Source of the DNA: Paracentrotus lividus
Taxonomy: Eukaryota > Echinodermata > Echinoidea > Camarodonta > Echinidae
Assembly: GCA_940671915.1 (NCBI GenBank)
Contig: CALNVZ010003426.1
Location: 25,591,973 to 25,655,972 of the forward strand
Length of the DNA stretch: 64,000 nucleotides
Direction: 5' to 3'
The notes under the pieces were generated by a model. The model worked only from the letters and a program-made list of their open reading frames with translations, searched no databases and was not told the origin of the DNA. The position numbers were made by a program, and so were the translations under genes. Numbering within the stretch: position 1 is the stretch's first letter; each line of letters begins with the position of its first letter. Below are positions 37,371 to 50,418 of this stretch, piece after piece.

Positions 37371-37374
37371 ATTT

Positions 37375-37650
37375 CGAGGATAGAAGTAGGTTGGGTCATG
37401 TTTTGGAACTCTTGAAGGTGTGTCCCTAGCTATTGTCATGTTTGTGCAGCGTTGTTGCAGTGATGAAAATACAACCATTCATTCACCACTTTGCTTCCTT
37501 ATTTGGATTGGGGTTTATGCCATACTACAACGAAATTCAAATTTGAGGATAAAATTAGGTTAGGCGACCCAAAAGGTCATGTTTTGAAATGTTCGAGGCG
37601 TGTCCCTTGTTTATGCAGACGTGGATGCAATGGATGAATCAACAATAGAG
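37375..37650 (+). repeat. Diverged direct repeat, ~190-bp spacing
   Basis: About 37365-37475 and 37535-37650 share the order GAGGATA, GTCATGTTTTG, GTGTCCCT and GATGAA/GATGAATC, with many substitutions. Confidence 0.5.
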
Positions 37651-40600
37651 GTAAGGATGTGGGGGGGGGTGGGGGGAAGTATCCTTTGTCAAATAGAACA
37701 GTTAACCGCGTACCCTAGATTTTGCTTTATTTTGGTCACATTATTTTGTGGTTGGAGGGTTCTAAAGGTATGTAGGAAGATAGGATATATCGTTTAATAT
37801 CAAAGCATTTGTCCTCTAATATTGAATGAAGGGTAAGAATTATGGACGGATGGATTTACGTTTACAAAATATCATCTACGTTTTCTTATCGCTACAGATA
37901 TCTAAAAAAAAAAAATCCAATTCAATTCAATTTAGACCAGCAAGCGAAGTACTTGGATGCTGAATATTGTATCACCGTAGCCTCAGCCATGATATATTGG
38001 TTTTACGCTAAATGGTTTGTCTTCTGCTACTTCACAAAATATTACAAACTTTTGCTAATATAGCCAACCACAATTTCACCCAAAAAAAAGCAAAAAAAAA
38101 AAAAAAAAACCTGTTTGTGAACGCTTGCAACTTTTTATGAACTAAAAAGTCAATTTCTTTACAAGCCTTGACATTTTTAATGATCTTGAAAAACTTTTAA
38201 CGAACCCTGACACCCGAATTCGTTAGATAATATAAACATAGGCGTATACATGATTGTACAACATCAAACAATGATTAGCTAACCCAATCTTATTGGATAT
38301 TATCTTTGTAGGATGACGTATTCAGAGGGTATTTCGTTCATGGTATGAATAATCATCAGTCCCTGGTTATAGGGAAAGACCGTAGCCACAGTGATGAACA
38401 GGATGAATAAGACCCACTTCTTTAAGTAAGATTTTAAGTAAGATTTTTTTTCTCCCTTCCTCATTCGTCTTTTAGAAAAGCTGATAAGTTAATGGAAACC
38501 AGAGTTGAGAAAAGACAACGAAATCTCAGGAGAAATACGAAATCGGAATTGGTATCAGATGTCTCCAGCAGGTCATTCTTAAAACTTTTACCGACCCCAT
38601 TTTGGGCAATGAATCGGAATCCTTTAAAAATGTTATGAAAATGGTGAGAAAAATAATAAAGATAAGTTTGATATCAAATCAAAGTATATATAATACAACA
38701 AATAGAGAAACCAGTTAAGTAAAATACACATTCAGCCTTTTACATGAGCAACTTGGAACAACACAATAAACATGATAAAGGCCCTAAAGTCAAAGTCTAA
38801 TGACTTGCTAATTTTGAGAAGCACTCAGAGCATGCAGAAGTCTTCCATTTTGTAATCAATCTTCTTAGCACATAATGATATTTCATTACGATTATAATTT
38901 ATAATATTGTCATTTTGAAACAGAATAAATGTACTATTGTTTTGGAAAATTACATATTACGCTTTGCTGTCAATTGTGTTGTTATCATTTGATTGTTTCC
39001 AGAGCTCGAGTTTATATCTAAAAAAGTGAAACATCTTTTATTCCTCCTTATTTTCTTTTACCTAATTAGACCAAGAAGTTGGGAGTAAGGTGAGTCGACT
39101 TTCAGGTTTCATTTCTCGCTTGGTCGGCGTTTAAATTAACCCTGGATAAATATACTTTGTAACTAAAGCTCGACCTGAAACCAGGTCACTCCCAGTATAG
39201 GGGTTAAGGGTCAAAATGGGCGTAACATTATATGCAAGGATACCAACCATGACCATACAATACCAAACCACCTAAGATGTCATCTTTTGGAGTTAAAATT
39301 GAATATCGAAGAAAAATGTTGACCACATGTATATCATGTATACAAATCTAAACTATTTATATGATACAAGGTATTACATAATCACATTTATTAACCCCCG
39401 AAACTATATGCTTCATACAAGAACTAAGCATCATAATCATTATCACTTAAAATGATTGTTGTAAGGATGGTAATGAAATAAGAAAAAAAAATATATAATG
39501 AGAATTTAGAATTCGATTTAGACATCCATTTTAAACAATTGTTTTAGATTTGCCTGTTTCATATTTTTTCCCAAAAAAAAATTCACGATTTCACTACTAT
39601 AGAATCCTCTGCCCAGATAGGGGAAAAAAAAGGGGGGGGGGGTAATTTTTCCTTCAAAATCGTACTCCAGCAAGACTGTTACTATATTTTCTCGTCAAGA
39701 ACAATAGACATGATATATAACGGTGATGCTTTGAAAGTAGGTACGGCATCTATCCCTAGAGTGGTATCCGTTGCTAGGTAACGAGCCTCATCTTTGTCCC
39801 AGGCTGTCAACTAACGTTGGTGAACAAAGAAACGACAGCTGATATCAAAGGTGAGAAGTGTATTTGTCAAATGATGTTTGTATCAATCGCACCTTCACAC
39901 TTCGATGGCAGTGGGATCTTTTTGCCGTCAGGTGTTTCACTTTATTTATTTTCAATCTGAATAATGTCCCCTTCACACCTCGTTTCTTTTTGAACTTTCA
40001 TGGTTATCGTCAGACCGTGTGTTTTCTCTCATTTTTATTTTCTCAATCTGAAAAAAAAAAAAAAAAATCATATTTCTTCCCCTATTAGAATAAATAGAAA
40101 GAAATTAAAAGCTTTATTGTTGTAATTTTTGTTGTTTTGGCGTCATTTCAATCGATTTCTGTTAACCATTTATAACACCAGTTAGATATAATACTAAACT
40201 CGAAAAAAAAAGCTTATTACGTCTATCATTATCGTACATCTTTAGTAATTAACCAAGTTGCTTAGTACTCCGAAGTTTTGTTTTGTGATGTTTTGTTTTG
40301 TTTTTACATTAAAATGCTTCCAAGTTATAATATATTAGATACACACATCAATGTAACATTTAGATAAACATGCACACATGCAGTCAAGAAACATAAGTAT
40401 TATATCAATTTTCGATCAATTCGTCACGCAGAGTGTTTTATTTTGATATATGACTGCATTCAGCTATTGTCTTGTGGTGTCATGTTGAATGCTACTGAAG
40501 AAAAAGAACAAACGTGTTTCCTGAAGGTCGAGTTTGTTTTGATCGAGAATTGTTGTCAATATTCAATATTCGGCGAAAACTAGCAAAGTATGAAGACAAT

Positions 40601-41958
40601 ATAAATATTAACCTCTGACCTCTTGCATAGGATAGTTTCTGTTAAGATGCAATTGTTTTTTTTTTTTGGTTTGTTTTTTGGGGTATATTCCTCTACAGTT
40701 ATTCCTTGTTTTGGTTGGACAAAGGAAGATTCTAGTAGGGGTTATGTGGGATCTAATGGGTCTTCAGATATTCAGCAGAAATTTGAAATACTTGGCAATT
40801 TGCTTCAATTCCTAATGAGGTTCCCTAGAAATAAAAATTGTTCTCTGGGCTCTGAAAGAAAAATAAGTGATATGAAGGAGAAGTTTTCAACAACAAACAA
40901 ACAAAACAAATAATATTACGAATTTACAAACAAAAAAGTGTTTTGTTGACGCCTTTAAGCTACAAATGGAGCGATTTATTTAAAACAATAGAAATGAAAA
41001 GTCGGAGGGCGTATGTTTTCTTGACAAAGATAAAAATGAAAATTGCATGTTAAGGAGTGAGTAATCGCAAAAATTATCCCAAGTTGAGCTGTCAAACCGG
41101 ACTTCCTGGAAAATCAGGAAGAGAATTAAAAATGAGGGTAAGTGTATAATACTACCCCATGTACCTCAGTCACATCAAAGATACAGACAACAAACCAACT
41201 AAGCATAATATCCACGAGCAAGAACATTTCGAAATGGCAATTATTCTCTCTGTTTAGAATCAAGGTTGACGTGTAAATCATTGTAAATGGCTCGGTGAAG
41301 TTTTCGGGGAATCGTCTCAAAGAATAGTTGAAGGAAATTTAAAATTTGCAGAGCGATTTAAAACCGTTTCCTGGTTCGTTGAAGGAAATTTCACATATCC
41401 CCGTCATGTGACCACAACTTATTTATTTTCCTGCATTTTCCTGCCTTTGTCAGGGGAAAATAAACGTTTTGGTCGCCCTTTCCTTGTAAAATGACATTTC
41501 AATTTCCGAATGGTAGAAACGGAAATCCTTTCTCATTCGTTTTTGCTTTTAACTGGACGCAATTACTTTAAAAAGGTAATTTACTTTCTTACCTTTGGGA
41601 AGGGGAAAAAGGAGAATTATAATGGTCATGTTTTCTTCGTAAACTGACGTTTAAAATGGAAATATAGGAAATTCTCAGGCTCCCACTCGTGACTCAACAA
41701 TAGATAAAAAAAAAATGTTTTTTATTTATTATAACATTTCCTTTATTAGTTTTTATTAGTCAGAATTTACACCTCTTTTAGCGGGGTTTTATAGTTAACT
41801 ATGGTATTTATTTTCACATTTTCACAATGTTAAAGAAAGTGGTTTAATTAGTTGTAGGCCTACACAAAGTTCAAATAAAGTTTAGACATGAATTTCCATC
41901 TAAAATGAAAGGGGAGAATTCAACGGTTTGTAGAGATTTTGGCAATCCATTGGGTTCT
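37651..41958. other. Non-coding; no gene recognised
   Basis: Poly(A) runs near 38093-38109, 40051-40067 and elsewhere. No frame with domain-like composition. The frame at 40623-40913 begins in a poly(T) stretch and is unrecognised. Confidence 0.5.
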
Positions 41959-42062
41959 GGGACAACTACCCCCTGGACAAATATCCCCTCCAAAATATCA
42001 CCCCTAACTCTTCACCTAACCCTAACCCTATTGCTAGGGGTAGTTGTCCAGGGGTAGTCATG
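41959..42062. mobile_element. Small imperfect inverted-repeat element
   Basis: GGGACAACTACCCC at the left and GGGGTAGTTGTCC near the right form inverted ends about 100 bp apart. The centre has CCTAACCCTAACCCTA, only two to three telomere-like units. Boundaries uncertain. Confidence 0.4.
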
Positions 42063-42597
42063 ATAATGTTGTTGTTTTTGTTTTTAGTTTTTACTGCGCT
42101 ATCATTCATAATATGAATATTTACATTCATAATATGAACATTTACTTTAATAAAGTGGATGAAGTATATCAAAGAAGCTTGTTACTTTATATGTTCATGG
42201 CTATAGTTGTGCTATCCATGTCTGTATTGGGAACATGTAACATAATTATGCTGGATCATAATTTTATTATGTATTATATTATTGATTTGGTATAGTAGGC
42301 CTATTCATCTTTTCATTTTTTCCTCCTGGTTCATGTATTTTACCTATTAAACTCTCTAAGTATTTTTGGAGCGCACATAATGATGGTTTATTTTATTCAT
42401 CATCTCGGCCTATTTCTTATATTCCTCTTGTATGTCCCTTTATCATTTGTCTGTATTATGATGTATGTAAGACATCAGTGCACGTTAACGTCATTTATAA
42501 TGATGCATTATATTGTTACTGTGTCATGTTTATTTAAAATGCAAAGAATCAATCAAGCATAAATTATCAAACAAAACAAAAGAAATAATAAATGATG

Positions 42598-42650
42598 CTA
42601 TTATGATTATTATGATTATTATTATTATGATTATTATTATTATTATTATG

Positions 42651-42682
<32 letters not shown>

Positions 42683-42752
42683 GATTATTATTATTATTAT
42701 TATGATTATTATTATTATTATTATTATGATTATTATTATTATTATTATTATG

Positions 42753-42796
<44 letters not shown>

Positions 42797-42872
42797 GATT
42801 ATTATTATTATTATGATTATGATTATTATTATTATTATTATTATTATGATTATTATTATTATTATGATTATG

Positions 42873-42910
<38 letters not shown>

Positions 42911-42932
42911 GATTATTATTATTATTATTATG

Positions 42933-42970
<38 letters not shown>

Positions 42971-43045
42971 GATTATTATTATTATTATTATTATCATTAT
43001 TATTATTATTATTATTATGATTATTATTATTATTATCATTATCGT
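42598..43045. repeat. Large ATT/ATG trinucleotide microsatellite (~450 bp)
   Basis: ATT triplets are interrupted at irregular intervals by ATG triplets, often after several ATT units. Ile/Met, Asn/His and other homopolymer-like translations across it are artefacts. Confidence 0.99.
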
Positions 43046-44226
43046 GGAAAATAAAAGCAAAAACAAAAAACTCAAACAAACAAAAAAACAAGCAAATACG
43101 TACACGGTGATAGTTGTTACATCACAAGAAAAAACAGTCTAAGTTTAGGACGTGATAACATGAACATCCTTTACAATAGATAAATTGGTTTGACATACAA
43201 CCGCAATTATCATACTGGCCTAACACGATAAGAGATTCGTCTATTCTAATTACTGCTTATGGTCAGTGATACAGAGTGTCACAAAATAAACCCTAATTTG
43301 TTTTTCTCTTTTTATCGTCTTAAATCAATGAGAAACAAGATTTGCATTAATATTATATCATATAATATAATGAAAAAAAAAGAAAAAAAAAAAGCTTAGG
43401 AATTTGTTGATTCCAAATATTTCCACATTATCTTTATGTTTTTCCTCCTTGGTCTATTCTTTTGTATTCGTTCATTTTAATGGTGTGTATCTGATAATGT
43501 GTAGGACTACATTAATGGAGTTAACTTGTGTATAATAAAGTATCTAGACTTTCAATATAAAATAAATATTTATCGGAAACAGGCTAATATGATATTACTA
43601 TGGCGTTACGTTAACATGAGCAAAATGTCTAGCTATGATTCATTTATCAATGCAAAAAAAACAAAAAAAACAAAAAAACAACAACAACAACAACAACGAA
43701 CGAACAAACAAAACAGATAAAACATTACCTTTTGCCATATTTGTGATGTTTTTATGATACACAGTGTAGAACGTTGAAGGCTGCAGTGTGGTGCATGACT
43801 GACTAACAACAAGTATCCTTTCAATGGACAATACGGAAGGGTCAAGTTTATGACCGCCCCTGGTCATTCAAAGGGACCCCTGTAGTTAAATTTCAGCCGT
43901 GATTGACGGGCGAAGGTCACGGCTATGGGTCCCAATTTTGCTCTACTTTAGGATGAAAATTCTGCTCCAGAACTAAGCCAAGGTTGCCCAATGTTTGGAA
44001 TGAAAAGTAATGATTTTCAGTTCATATGGCAAGACTATGGAGGAAAGAAATGGCTAGACCACTCTTTTTTTTTTTTTTTTTTTTTTTTGCTGTTTGTTTT
44101 TTGTTGTTTTTTGGTAGATGTACAGTTTTAGTTCTCGAACCTTCAAGAGAAACGTATTGATTCTTGCAATATTATTATGCATCGTTCATTATCATAGTGG
44201 ATATCATGCATCATTAATTATTATAA
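43046..44226. other. Non-coding; low-complexity patches
   Basis: A-rich and CAA repeats at 43653-43700, poly(T) at 44065-44088. No gene recognised. Confidence 0.5.
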
Positions 44227-44697
44227 TTTTTTTTTTTACCCTTCCACAGGGTTCCTTTATTGAACATAAGAAAACATTTCATATACAGTTGTTACATTTC
44301 AAAAAAACATAAACAAAATGATTTCACAACAAAATTTTTGAAGAATCATCTATGAATTATCATGTCACATATGCAAATGCAATGCAAACTATTGCATAAT
44401 ATAGCAACAATGAATAATTATATCGATTGAAGTTACATAGGCAGTTATAGAACAACGCAGGTTAACTACTCTAAAAGGATTTTTCTTTAATTGGAGCCAT
44501 TTCTTTTCAAAAATATTTTCTTTAAGATTTGTTCTGGCTATATACTTTTCCATATCATAATACATTTTTTTCATGGCTGACAAAATTTTATCGGACAGTG
44601 GTACTTGATTTTTACATTTAGCTATATAAATTTCTTGTCGTACAATAATTAGAATACAATTAAATGCTTTGTTGTGATTCCCATTTATCATAATCAT
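44227..44697 (-). mobile_element. 5'-truncated LINE 3' end with ORF2 C-terminal remnant
   Basis: On the minus strand, a frame ending at 44389 encodes about 100 residues. It contains NHNKAFNCILIIVRQEIYIA, a lysine-rich linker, then MEKYIARTNLKENIFEKKW. This arrangement, a hydrophobic helix with IYIAKCK followed by an amphipathic EKYIA...KW tail, is common at the C-terminus of LINE reverse transcriptases. The 3' UTR runs left to a T11 run at 44227-44237, the poly(A) tail on the minus strand. The catalytic RT domain is absent. Family assignment is from memory of pattern only. Confidence 0.55.
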
Positions 44698-44955
44698 GGT
44701 TACGATCACAAGGTACGCGGTTCGAATCCCGTCCATACCACTAGCATCCTTCGGCAAGGTGTCAACCTGCAAATTTGCCGTACTTGACCCAAGTGAGGTA
44801 AATGGGTACCGGTAGGAAGAAATTCCTCGAATGCCTAAAGCGCCCTTTATTAGGGCAGCTATGGCTATAGCCGGGTAATAATATTAGCTGCGCCTCTGAA
44901 TAGTTTACTAGATAGACGGCGCATTATAAATGCTTAATATTATTATTATTAGCCT
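44698..44955 (+). mobile_element. tRNA-derived SINE with ATT tail, 5'-truncated
   Basis: A B box GGTTCGAATCC is at 44719-44729, but no good A box precedes it. The body continues through TGGGTACCGGTAGGAAG, AAAGCGCCCTTTATTAGGGC and GACGGCGCATTATAAATGC to an ATT-repeat tail at about 44935-44951. The layout matches sea urchin tRNA-derived SINEs; the exact family is not assigned. Confidence 0.75.
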
Positions 44956-46269
44956 ATATCACGGATATCATGTGTCATTCATTCAATATCATTATTATTA
45001 TTATTGCGTTCTTCATGGAATTATGTACTGTTGATTACAAAGTCGTGTGTGTTATGATATTAAAATATGCTTTCACGGAAATATTATTTAGTAAGAAAAG
45101 AATTATGGGGGAGTAATAACATGGCCGTTAGACAATAAATGTAAGAAAGGACACATCATTTCATGTACCAGTTGAATTCATAGCTCTTGGAATTCAACGG
45201 GGATTCCCCTTCTCACTTCCAACATTTTTCGGAAACGAAATGTCAGTCTATGTTAGAATTATTCATTTTTTGTGTGTTTTGATAATACATCCGCGTATGT
45301 AATAGATACGTATACTACCATCATTTGTCATACAAAGGTGTACATGTCTCTTATATGTTATTTTATTTTATTCATGGCCACAGTGTCAATTTCTTCTTTT
45401 TTTTTTTTTTTTTGTATTCTGACAGAGGAGATTGACCCTTTATATTCATGAGAGCAGTAAATGACCACACCACGTAATTTATGAAACAAAGAAGGAAACG
45501 AAACAACAACCCCCCCCCCAAAAAAAAAAGAAGAAATTTTAGGAGGTAGGAAATATGAGTTGAAAAAAATGAAACATGATAAAAAAAGAAAAAAGTGTGA
45601 AATATCGATTGCTGTAGTAAAAATACAATATATTCATTATAACAAATTGACTATTTTGATAATTTAGTGGAATGAAGTTCCAGAAACCGTCTTTGCGATG
45701 CCTGACTAAATTATCCCTTAGCAACGTCTCTCAGAATGTATAGAAATGTTTGACAATGAAATATAACAACACAATTATAAAAGACCTATATGTAAAATAA
45801 TGAATTTCAGCTATGTTGCAATATGTATGTGAGGGTACACTACCGGTACTGTAGTGAGGTATGGCGAAATTATGATTTAATGACTTTCTCAATATCAAAA
45901 AAAAAAAAAATAAATAAATAAATACAAAATGTCAACGTATACAGAAGTAGCCTAGGCATTATTTCAAAGTCATCATTATAATGACTTATATGATTATAAT
46001 TATGGTTGTCAGATTATTAGTATTGATAGGATATAATATCGATGTTGTTACTGTCGTTACTAAAGTTTATACTACTTATGTATCATTATATCATAATTAT
46101 AGTTAATCTGATACATTTTGTACGACAGTCCTTTTGGGTTATGATATTGATTTCATCACAATCAATATTTGCCACTTAAACCACGAATAATTTTCATCTA
46201 CATTACGTGTCATTATGATCATCACTATCCTCAAAGTAGGTCATCATTGTCGAAACCATTATCACTTTA
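44956..46269. other. Non-coding; no gene recognised
   Basis: Poly(T) at 45398-45413, poly(C)/poly(A) at 45510-45529 and poly(A)/TAAA at 45898-45924. AT-rich otherwise. Confidence 0.5.
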
Positions 46270-46417
46270 ATCGCAGTGATTATCAACATCACAGTTCATC
46301 ATCATGATCATCCTCATCATCATCGTCATCACCATCATTATCATCAGCACCAAACATCATTATCGTCAACATCATCACTATTATCATCATCACCATCATC
46401 ATCATCATCACCACCAC

Positions 46418-46477
<60 letters not shown>

Positions 46478-46488
46478 TATCATCATCA
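46270..46488. repeat. CAT/CAC trinucleotide microsatellite
   Basis: It is imperfect at the left and near-pure TCA from about 46420. His- or Ser-rich translations are artefacts. Confidence 0.98.
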
Positions 46489-48463
46489 ACGATCCTCATG
46501 GTCGTCGTCGTCATAACCTCTTGTTTGGCATAATCGGCATCGTCATCATAATCATCATCACCAGCGCCACCATGACCACCTTCTTCTCGGTTAGTCCACG
46601 TCATTGCTGTTGACACCATTTTAATCCAAACCGCCTCCTCCATCCCCCCCCCCCTCGTTCTCCACACACTTCAGACTGTCACCTCGGTGTAACCCGTAAC
46701 CAGGGGGTCTCATCGAGAGTCCGATGAGGGGGTATTCATTACCCTCCCCCGCGTCGAATTTGTTTTTAACGCCACTAGTTAAATGACATGTTAAAGGCCT
46801 TATCGGTGGAAAAAATAAGTATCAATTGATATATAAAATTAAAGCACGGAGAAAGTGATTGTAAATAACATGTACAAGCTTCCCCCTTAATATAATCTGG
46901 AGTGATTTCAAAGCAGAAAACAGGGGCTGGAAAATAAGAAAGCAATAAACATGATTATTGCGGCTGACAGTTGACATAAATATAATTGTCCGTAACTATA
47001 TTGAAATTTTAGGCCTAAATGTTGTGTTGTTAATATTTTCTTATCAAAAAAAATTTTTTTTCATTAAACACAAGAAACTGATTAATGAAATTATAGTTAT
47101 ATTTTCGGAGAAAGAGCTATAATTTTCCTCCAAGCTTTAATATCGATAAGACAGCACAACATGAGAGACAATTTAGTGAATGAAATTATTACCACTTCGG
47201 AAAGAGCGCACCGTTGTGAGGCTTTCACTTCTTTAAAAAAAAGTTGATATTATTGAATCGTATCATAACTTTAACCCTGCTTTAAGTTTTCCAATAGTAC
47301 TTCAAAGACATGAACATTATTAAGACAGTGGTGGATATAGGTGGGGCGCTCCATCTTTATCATGTTTACAGGACAATTTACACATTGAGCATGTAAACAG
47401 AGCTTTGTACATAATATGGAAAGTGCTGTCTGCGGCCCCCTTTTTCTAAAACCTGGATCCGCCGTTGTAAAGATGCAAGCGGAAGGGCATTGACTTGTAC
47501 ACTATTCAACATGCATGTACATGAAAAAAACAAACTACGCTTCATTTTATCCTCCCTCGTTCACTCAAGATACACAATATTTGGCATCAATCACCTCTTT
47601 CAAAAATGATTGATGTAAAAGTAATAAAATTCTACAAAAAGCCGTCATTCAATTCGAGATGAAAGGTGACCGATATTGGAAGATAAAATATAGACACAGA
47701 GAAACATAAATCTACTTGATCTTGAATGGAACCGATACATTAATAAATTAAATTTTCCTTTCAAAAGTAAGTTTAGTAACGACAATATCCACCGGCGGAT
47801 ACAGTTTCTTTTCTTCTTCTCCTCTTTGGTAAGATATGGAATAAACAGAGAAAGATTTTAAATAATATCAATGCATGTGTTGTCTTACCCAACAAAACAA
47901 TGGGCGTCTCTTGCTCCCCCCCCCCCCCCCGCTTGGATGAAGCATCCACTCATACCAAAAAACAAAAAAACAAAAAAAATTGACAGAAAACGCTGCATTT
48001 ACAGTTTTCGAGAGTAATCATTTAAAAAGACACTCTAAATGAGACTGCACATACTTCGGTAAACAAAAATTAAATCTTTGTAGTCCATTGACAGCAATTT
48101 AAATTTGGTATTATTGGTTTGTAGGCCTTTATATCATGTATAGGCCTATAGCCTATCCAGATGTTTACTAAGAGTTCAACAGAAAACAGTGAAATACGGA
48201 TTGCATAATTTTGATTTTTGTTTAAATTTTAGCTGCGATAATTTTACTAATTTTATGGTCCAATCTTCGTATTGTTTATAACGGGCGGGAGGGGGGGGGG
48301 GGTGGTAATCAGGCAACCAGATTGAAAAGTGAAACTTACTGGTAGGCTTTATCGATAAAATCATGGAATGTGACAAACTCAAGTTTGTATCGATTGTGAT
48401 CTCTTTCCATTACCAATTATGTTGAAAGATCATAAAATTCATTCGTGACACAAACATGAAGTT

Positions 48464-48464
<1 letters not shown>
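46489..48464. other. Non-coding; no gene recognised
   Basis: A poly(C) run lies at 46646-46655. A 7-bp stem (CTCATCG/CGATGAG) lies near 46709-46729. Another poly(C) run is at 47917-47930. Confidence 0.5.
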
Positions 48465-48500
<36 letters not shown>

Positions 48501-48521
48501 CTCTCTCTCTCTCTCTCTCTT
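48465..48521. repeat. (CT)n microsatellite
   Basis: CT repeats interrupted once by TTTCTTT. Confidence 0.97.
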
Positions 48522-49160
48522 TACATCGTTTTCTTTCTGTCTGTCAATCTCTCCTTCTCTTTCCGTGTTGTTGATATGATGTGCGATGACCATTTATCAT
48601 CATAACAGCTCAATTTCCAAGCGAAACGAAGCGGAGTCCTCGATCTTATTTCAGAACCTTCACGGTGATGTGATGGGGCACTTCATCAAAAGGCGAACTC
48701 TGAACGTTCCACGTCACATTTATTCATTTGTTTTCCATCTAGGTGTTGACTACAGCCATGCTTTATTCGAACCGACATTCATGCGTGATCAAGATTCAAC
48801 AAATATTGCTTTCATCATTCATCTTCTTAAAAAAATATTAAAAAAAAGGAAGAAAGAGGCCCCCCCCCCCCATACCACTCCTAGGGTTTTCATGACATTT
48901 ACTCCGGTGATAATTGCTCCACTGTAAATTCCATACTCTAAACAATAAAGCCAGTACGAACTAGCAGCCTTGTATAGCCCCACCTCAAGTCCTCAACTAC
49001 TCGATTCTGCCCAGATTCCTAACCCGTAATGCAACATCCTGAATAGTGTAGTCTTATAATTCAGGCCCATTTGAATTAAAACACATTTTTCACTACTCAA
49101 TAAGTTCACACCATGATACTTTTGTTGCTAAGTATCAAAACACATACTGTTCCCCTCAAA
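48522..49160. other. Non-coding; unrecognised 113-codon frame
   Basis: The frame at 48586-48927 ends in a lysine-rich, low-complexity segment over poly(A) and poly(C). No domain recognised. Confidence 0.4.
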
Positions 49161-49380
49161 CCGATGTGTTGGCTCAGTGGATAGAGCGTCCGCCTCATAA
49201 TCGGGAGGTCATGGGTTCGAGCCCCGGCCGCGTCATACCAAAAGACGTTAAAAAATGGTAGTTGCTGCTTCCCTGTTTGGCGTTCAATAAGAGGGGGATA
49301 GAGCAATGTCCTTCTGGCGCTGCTCAGCGGCTGCCGGGCCCACGAGAAAAGGGGCAAAATAAATATCCGTTTCGGACAAT
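49161..49380 (+). mobile_element. tRNA-derived SINE with CAT anticodon-like loop
   Basis: A box TGGCTCAGTGG is at 49170-49180 and B box GGTTCGAGCCC at 49214-49224. The anticodon arm GCCTCATAATCGGGAGG at 49191-49207 resembles elongator tRNA-Met (CAT). The acceptor stem pairs poorly. A non-tRNA body follows (TGCTGCTTCCCTGTTTGGCG, GCTGCTCAGCGGCTGCCGGG) and an A-rich end near 49360-49380. This combination points to a SINE and not a working tRNA gene. Confidence 0.75.
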
Positions 49381-49872
49381 AAAATTTGGAGCATTTTTAA
49401 AAAATCATTTTAGTTTCCCAATACAAATGAAAATGTAGGTTAATTTTTACACCGTGTTTCTTAATATATAGGCCTAGTTATCTCAAAAGGTATGCTTTAA
49501 GACTAGCTATTTATAACACACAGTCAATGAGAGTGTTGCTCAGTTCGCTCTCGCTTTAACACTATACCATACCCTAAACATTACCCTACACCTAACACTG
49601 CAACCTTAACCCTACATCTCAGACGAAATCAAATCAATGTTGCGTGATCAAATGTCGTGTCATCCACTCTTATGTTTGAAGGTTCCGTTCGTTCAGGATC
49701 TTAAAAAAAAGAAGAAAAGAAATTCGCTCTTCAAGGTAATGCTGTCTGTAAACATAACTATTGATAACTGCAAACCTTTAGGGTCAGACAAGAACTGCCT
49801 AACATTAAAAAGTAAAATAATTAGTAGTACTGATGTTGATTAAAGAAGATATCTGATTTTATTAAACAATCA
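49381..49872. other. Non-coding; no gene recognised
   Basis: CCCTAAAC/CCTACACC-like C-rich wording at 49560-49620, not a true telomeric array. Confidence 0.5.
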
Positions 49873-50008
49873 ACCCCCCCCCCAAAAAAAAAATAAATAA
49901 ATAAATAAATAACAACAACAACAACAACAACAAAAAAAAAAAAAAAAAAAAAAAAACAGAAAAAAAAAAAGACAAATAAAAAAAAATAAAAATAAAAATA
50001 AAAAAAAA
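49873..50008. repeat. A-rich low complexity with TAAA and CAA units
   Basis: C run, (AAAT)n, (CAA)n, then poly(A) tracts. Confidence 0.95.
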
Positions 50009-50360
50009 CGACACCAACTTGCTTATATCCGCCAATAACGACGGATAGAAAATAGGTTTTGAGTGATGAGAAACACTCGAGGGTTGTTGTTTTTTTTTTA
50101 CTTTCTTCAATTTAATCAACATGATGGATGGAGGAACTTATTGTTTTTATTCACAAAACTGATTTATGGACTGTCAAGAAGTTCATAAACCTAGCTGGCT
50201 TTCACAACTCCAGATCGATGGATGGTGGTGATGGCAGAAAAATGGCGTGAAGTGGTCAGATGAGGTCAAAGATCATAAGTGAATCGAGAGCCCCTAGCTT
50301 ATTTCTTCCACGTATCTCAAACATTATAAAATAAAATAATATTCAAAGCTTGTATTACCA

Positions 50361-50418
50361 ACAAAAAAAAAGAAAAAAAAGAAAGAAAGAAAGAAAGAAA
50401 GAAAGAATTTTTTTTTTG
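50361..50418. repeat. (GAAA)n microsatellite and poly(T)
   Basis: A-rich start, GAAA units to 50405, then a T run. Confidence 0.9.

Noticed and set aside
42014..42032. Interstitial telomere
   Set aside because: Only two to three CCCTAA-like units, and these are within a small inverted-repeat element.
42513..43142. Long frames in several phases over the ATT array
   Set aside because: Translation of a trinucleotide microsatellite; open in many frames because ATT/AAT lack stops.
46344..46667. Asp-rich frame across the CAT array
   Set aside because: Microsatellite translation.
46700..46735. Possible hammerhead ribozyme suggested by CTCATCG/CGATGAG
   Set aside because: The CUGAUGA and GAAA core motifs are absent; it is only a 7-bp stem.
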